From positions 372,001-436,000 of the forward strand of contig JAYGHB010000001.1 of NCBI GenBank assembly GCA_034931985.1: a stretch of DNA of 64,000 nt. The letters run 5' to 3'. The translations under genes were made by a program, and so were the position numbers. The notes below the pieces were generated by a model. That model was not told the origin of the DNA. It saw only the letters and a list, made by a program, of their open reading frames with translations, and did no database searches. Numbering within the stretch: position 1 is the stretch's first letter; every line of letters starts with the position of its first letter. The DNA is from Halotia wernerae (GTDB lineage: Bacteria; Cyanobacteriota; Cyanobacteriia; Cyanobacteriales; Nostocaceae). Below, piece after piece: positions 63,101 to 64,000 of this stretch.

Positions 63101-64000
63101 GTTGACCGAAGCGACGTTGACCACGATCGTGCCGGTGGTCGAGCCGCCTTTGCCGTCGCTGACCGTGTAGGTGAACGCGTCGGTGCCGTGATAATTCGCG
63201 GCCGGCGTATAGGTGTAGCTGCCGTCCGGCGCGATCGTGACTGTGCCGTGGCTCGGCGCGCCGTTCTGCGCCAACGAGAACGTCAGTGGATCGCCGTTGG
63301 GATCCTGCGCGACCAATTGGCCGGTCGTGGCCGTATCTTCCGCACCGTCGACGACGCCGCCCGCGGTGACCGGATCGAGATTTATTTCGGCCACGTTGAC
63401 CGACGCGCTGTCGCTGCCGGTCGTCGTGCTGGTGCCGTCCTTCGCCGTGGCGGTCGCGGTCACGTCCAACGTGCCCGAGAAGCCCGGCGGCGTGGTCAGC
63501 GACAGCGTGCCGAGCTGCGAGGGAGTGAGCGAATACGAGCCATCGCCGTTCGGCGCGATCGTGTTGCCGTTCACGTCCTTCAGCACCGAACCGGCGGGTA
63601 TGCCGGTCAGCGTCACGCCGGTGACGGTTTCGCTGCCGTCGCGATCGGACGGCGAGGCGCTCACGTTCAGCGGATAGGTGCTGGTCGCGTTGTTCTCGGC
63701 CGTCCAAACCGTCGTCGCGTTGACGTCGTTGAAGTCGTTGTCGCCGCCGCCGGCCAGATCTTCCCAGTTCTGGTTGCCGGGGTTGCCGTTATCGACGACC
63801 TGGACGACGCCGCCCGCGTTCAGCACCGGCTTGTCGAACAGCACGTTCGCGCCGTTGCCCGTCAGCGTGTTGCCTTGCCCGTCCGTCGCGATCCACTTGC
63901 CGTCGGCACCCTTGCTGAAGGTGACGCTTTCGCCGTTCTGGATTTCGCCGGGATTGTTGTTCGACCCGTTCGGGATCACGAAGAAGCCGACGCGATCGGC
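57140..64000 (-). CDS. Giant cadherin-like repeat adhesin, probable type I secretion substrate (5' end outside window)
   Basis: At least 2286 residues; the frame is open to the right edge (it enters reading ADRVGFFVIPNG), so the N terminus is missing. The visible part starts with a DUF4114-like domain (GFFVIPNG, then GGGDNDFNDV about 80 residues later). About 21 tandem domains of 85-105 residues follow, each with EDTxxxG, DxDGDxLxFxLA, HGTVTxxxDGSYTYTP, NYxGxDxFTYxVSDGxGG and VNDAP, acidic residues that bind Ca2+ in cadherin and VCBS-like repeats. The last 110 residues (VVGFQAAEDTIDVTALFGAD, then IDDLLGQQAI) resemble C-terminal type I secretion signals. Expected at the cell surface, in adhesion or biofilm. 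Confidence 0.92.
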   Translation of the reverse strand, partial: ADRVGFFVIPNGSNNNPGEIQNGESVTFSKGADGKWIATDGQGNTLTGNGANVLFDKPVLNAGGVVQVVDNGNPGNQNWEDLAGGGDNDFNDVNATTVWTAENNATSTYPLNVSASPSDRDGSETVTGVTLTGIPAGSVLKDVNGNTIAPNGDGSYSLTPSQLGTLSLTTPPGFSGTLDVTATATAKDGTSTTTGSDSASVNVAEINLDPVTAGGVVDGAEDTATTGQLVAQDPNGDPLTFSLAQNGAPSHGTVTIAPDGSYTYTPAANYHGTDAFTYTVSDGKGGSTTGTIVVNVASVNDAPTTSGGANSGAEDTVVAGQLAGNDVDGDALTFGLATNGGPAHGTVTINPNGSYTYTPAANFNGNDSFTYTASDGKGGTVTGTITVSISPTNDAPTTSGAIVSGQEDGSVAGRVTGHDVDGDTLTFGLASNGGPAHGAVTFNPDGTFVYTPAANYNGTDSFTYTVSDGKGGTATGTVSVNVAAVNDAPTTANSTAQTDEDQPLFGRVSAHDVDGDALSFALAANGAPAHGTVTLNADGTYAYTPAANYHGTDSFTYSVSDGNGGTTTGTVTISVASVNDAPVTQATTANGLEDAPAITGHVVASDVDGDALSFALASDGAPAYGTVTLNPDGSFSYTPAANFNGSDSFAYEVSDGNGGVTRGVVNVMVAAVNDSPTAPTQTMLQGTEDIVMSGTLPGSDVDGDNLTFALVGAPPAGFTLNPDGTYQYTPAANANGPVAYFDYTVTDPSGVSVQSRVYISLTPVNDAPWFNDKSITIAEGSGSAGVLQFGDVDGDTVTIAIAQDGAPRNGTVVLGANGTYTYVPNPHFSGNDSFQVAVTDANGATTIGTVAFTVTPVNDAPVTTPMIATGQEDNAISGQLSATDPDGDAITYYLPFGYDATNGQLTFNPDGSFTFVPKADWNGQVEIYYHARDAWGAETSGSLKIVVDPVNDAPIALTASASGAEDTMLAGRLAASDVDGDALTFALAPGGAPAHGTLTIQPDGSYTYSPAANFNGTDAFTYTVSDGNGGTVTKTVALDIAAVNDTPVTQGQDLNGTEDHTIAGQLAATDADGDALSYSLAADGAPRHGSVTLNLDGSFTYVPAANYNGTDSFTYQVSDGKGGFATATVTLNVAGVNDGPVAGTTALAVNEDTVLAGRLAATDAEGDTLTFALAPGQGPTHGTLDLQPDGTYLYTPAANYHGTDTFTYTVSDGNGGTVTQTVAISVASVNDAPVAQSISAAGTEDTAFTGRVTATDIEGDNLTFSVPASGRPAHGTVTMAADGSYTYVPHANYNGTDSFTYRVSDGNGGVTTATVTIDLAAVNDAPVANAAPIPGIEDTLITGRVIAADVDGDALSYTLVSAPTHGALTFASDGSYTYAPSANYNGNDTFVFQVSDGKGGVTNVVQTIQVAAVNDAPTTVGFDAVSLNSAPVAGTLTAQDVDGDALTFALAQNGGPSHGTVTVAPDGSFVYTPANGYDGTDAFTYVVSDGKGGTATATVSLTLVGDNDAPVATNTAFALDEDTVLNGNLGIVDPEGHAFTYALADGPDHGTLMLGPNGTFVYTPAENYHGGDSFQISLTDVFGATQTQTISLAVASVIDVPRLDPIHITIDEDSGPITFPVTVVNPDGLAFGVSSGTWSSPLGSYAWSNDGQSLTFTPNADANGTADLSLILWDANGVGTQVPVVIDILPVDDGPRVDQPNFNMLEDTIFAGRIDARDPDGGGIAGFTLVDGPDVGEFTLNSDGTFTFTPPADYYGNVSFTYVVTDTTGASSTLTSTIAVANVGDPPVTWPQSFTGTEDSLISGKLEGYDPDGGVMGTDYWWVEAPGENAYLAEGYLDIALDGTFTFRPDPDWYGTATVHMRLADKEGFVSEPVLLTFTITPVNDLPTGANYTHIGIAEDTTYSGNLGVNPETGAALVNDIETARQDLAFTVARQAAHGTVTIDANGDFVYTPNANFHGWDTFSYTVTDADGGIVTLEAPSIYVSSVIDPMIWTEGLTVDGGHTLTGYVGGSSDGTAYNQESWASHGTLAFNADGTFVYTPNQDFSGTDRFLVTAYWNGQSEQRWVEITVTPNDAPVIESPNHETALLSQGPITGQILASDAEDDALTFSLVSGPADGLLTLNADGSFNYQPSGNAVGPQSFVYQVDDGFGGVTQATHTIDLYGEAEHSAGPGVLSGNWNLQDFVHDNVVVTATNEAPDDAPDTVVGFQAAEDTIDVTALFGADVPADWAAMLTAQYDAGAGGTYIGVTSEGSATPEWGVLLVGVQTSIDDLLGQQAITAQQSSTP
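57530..63400 (-). repeat. Tandem array of about 21 cadherin-like coding repeats
   Basis: The coding repeats of the adhesin, about 260-310 bp each, are also visible at DNA level (recurring GGCGCGTCGTTGACC-like boundaries on the plus strand). Repeats near the N terminus (about 60.0-63.4 kb) are the most alike; the ones at 57.5-59.2 kb are clearly diverged. Such arrays can expand or contract by recombination and often assemble wrongly. Confidence 0.85.

Noticed and set aside
57530..63400. Regular repeats that might suggest a CRISPR array or satellite
   Set aside because: Repeat units are about 270-310 bp, in frame and code for cadherin-like domains; there are no short identical repeats with unique spacers.

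Overview
The window is high-GC, densely packed bacterial DNA. ABC importers of several classes, IclR/LysR/LacI/TetR regulators, sigma-54-type flagellar control and Rid/VOC/TauD-type enzymes point to an alphaproteobacterium, probably a free-living Rhodospirillales-like heterotroph. This is an inference from gene content; no rRNA or other phylogenetic marker is present. I saw no tRNA, rRNA, CRISPR, insertion sequence or prophage.

Layout. (1) 1-2786, minus: an IclR regulator leading an NMT1/SsuA-type ABC importer, with a perfect IclR-like palindrome upstream. (2) 2915-5102: an EthD-like protein, an HD hydrolase and a LysR regulator. (3) 5202-14028, plus, divergent from the LysR gene: aldehyde dehydrogenase, DapA-like lyase, 3-hydroxyanthranilate 3,4-dioxygenase, a complete LivJHMGF-type importer, and a fusion of a Rid (YjgF) domain to a kynurenine-formamidase-like hydrolase. 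This looks like an import and meta-cleavage operon for an amino-aromatic compound. (4) 14144-28243, plus: two enolase-superfamily enzymes, a PhyH dioxygenase, an RraA-like aldolase, an ACMSD-type amidohydrolase, an IlvD/Edd dehydratase, a LacI regulator, a Dpp-type importer and an AstE/aspartoacylase-like deacylase. It looks like an uptake and catabolic operon for an acylated, sugar-acid-like compound. A LacI-type operator lies before its first gene. (5) 28240-29322: an Old Yellow Enzyme homologue.

(6) 29392-34165, minus: flgK-flgL-flgE from a near-consensus sigma-54 promoter to a strong terminator. flgK is split by one in-frame TAA. (7) 34539-39009: LysR regulator, TauD-like dioxygenase and a SsuABC/TauABC-type importer. 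(8) 39010-42442: TetR regulator and EmrAB efflux pump around a 15-bp palindromic operator. (9) 42447-48425, minus: a PAS-domain protein, then a BMP-type (nucleoside/purine class) importer ending in a biuret-hydrolase-like cysteine hydrolase. (10) 48637-52497: glycosyltransferase, AlaX-like editing protein, VOC protein and a histidine kinase.

(11) 52694-64000: a type I secretion ABC transporter, its membrane-fusion protein and a SapC-family protein (plus). They converge on a partial giant adhesin (minus, at least 2286 residues, about 21 cadherin-like repeats, a type I secretion-type C terminus), which is very likely the secreted substrate.

Most genes in each operon overlap by 1-14 bp (ATGA, GTGA or TAATG junctions), so translation is coupled. 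Four of the five importer-binding-protein genes are followed, before the next transporter gene, by a strong GC-rich stem-loop. This suggests a shared way of making more binding protein than membrane components.
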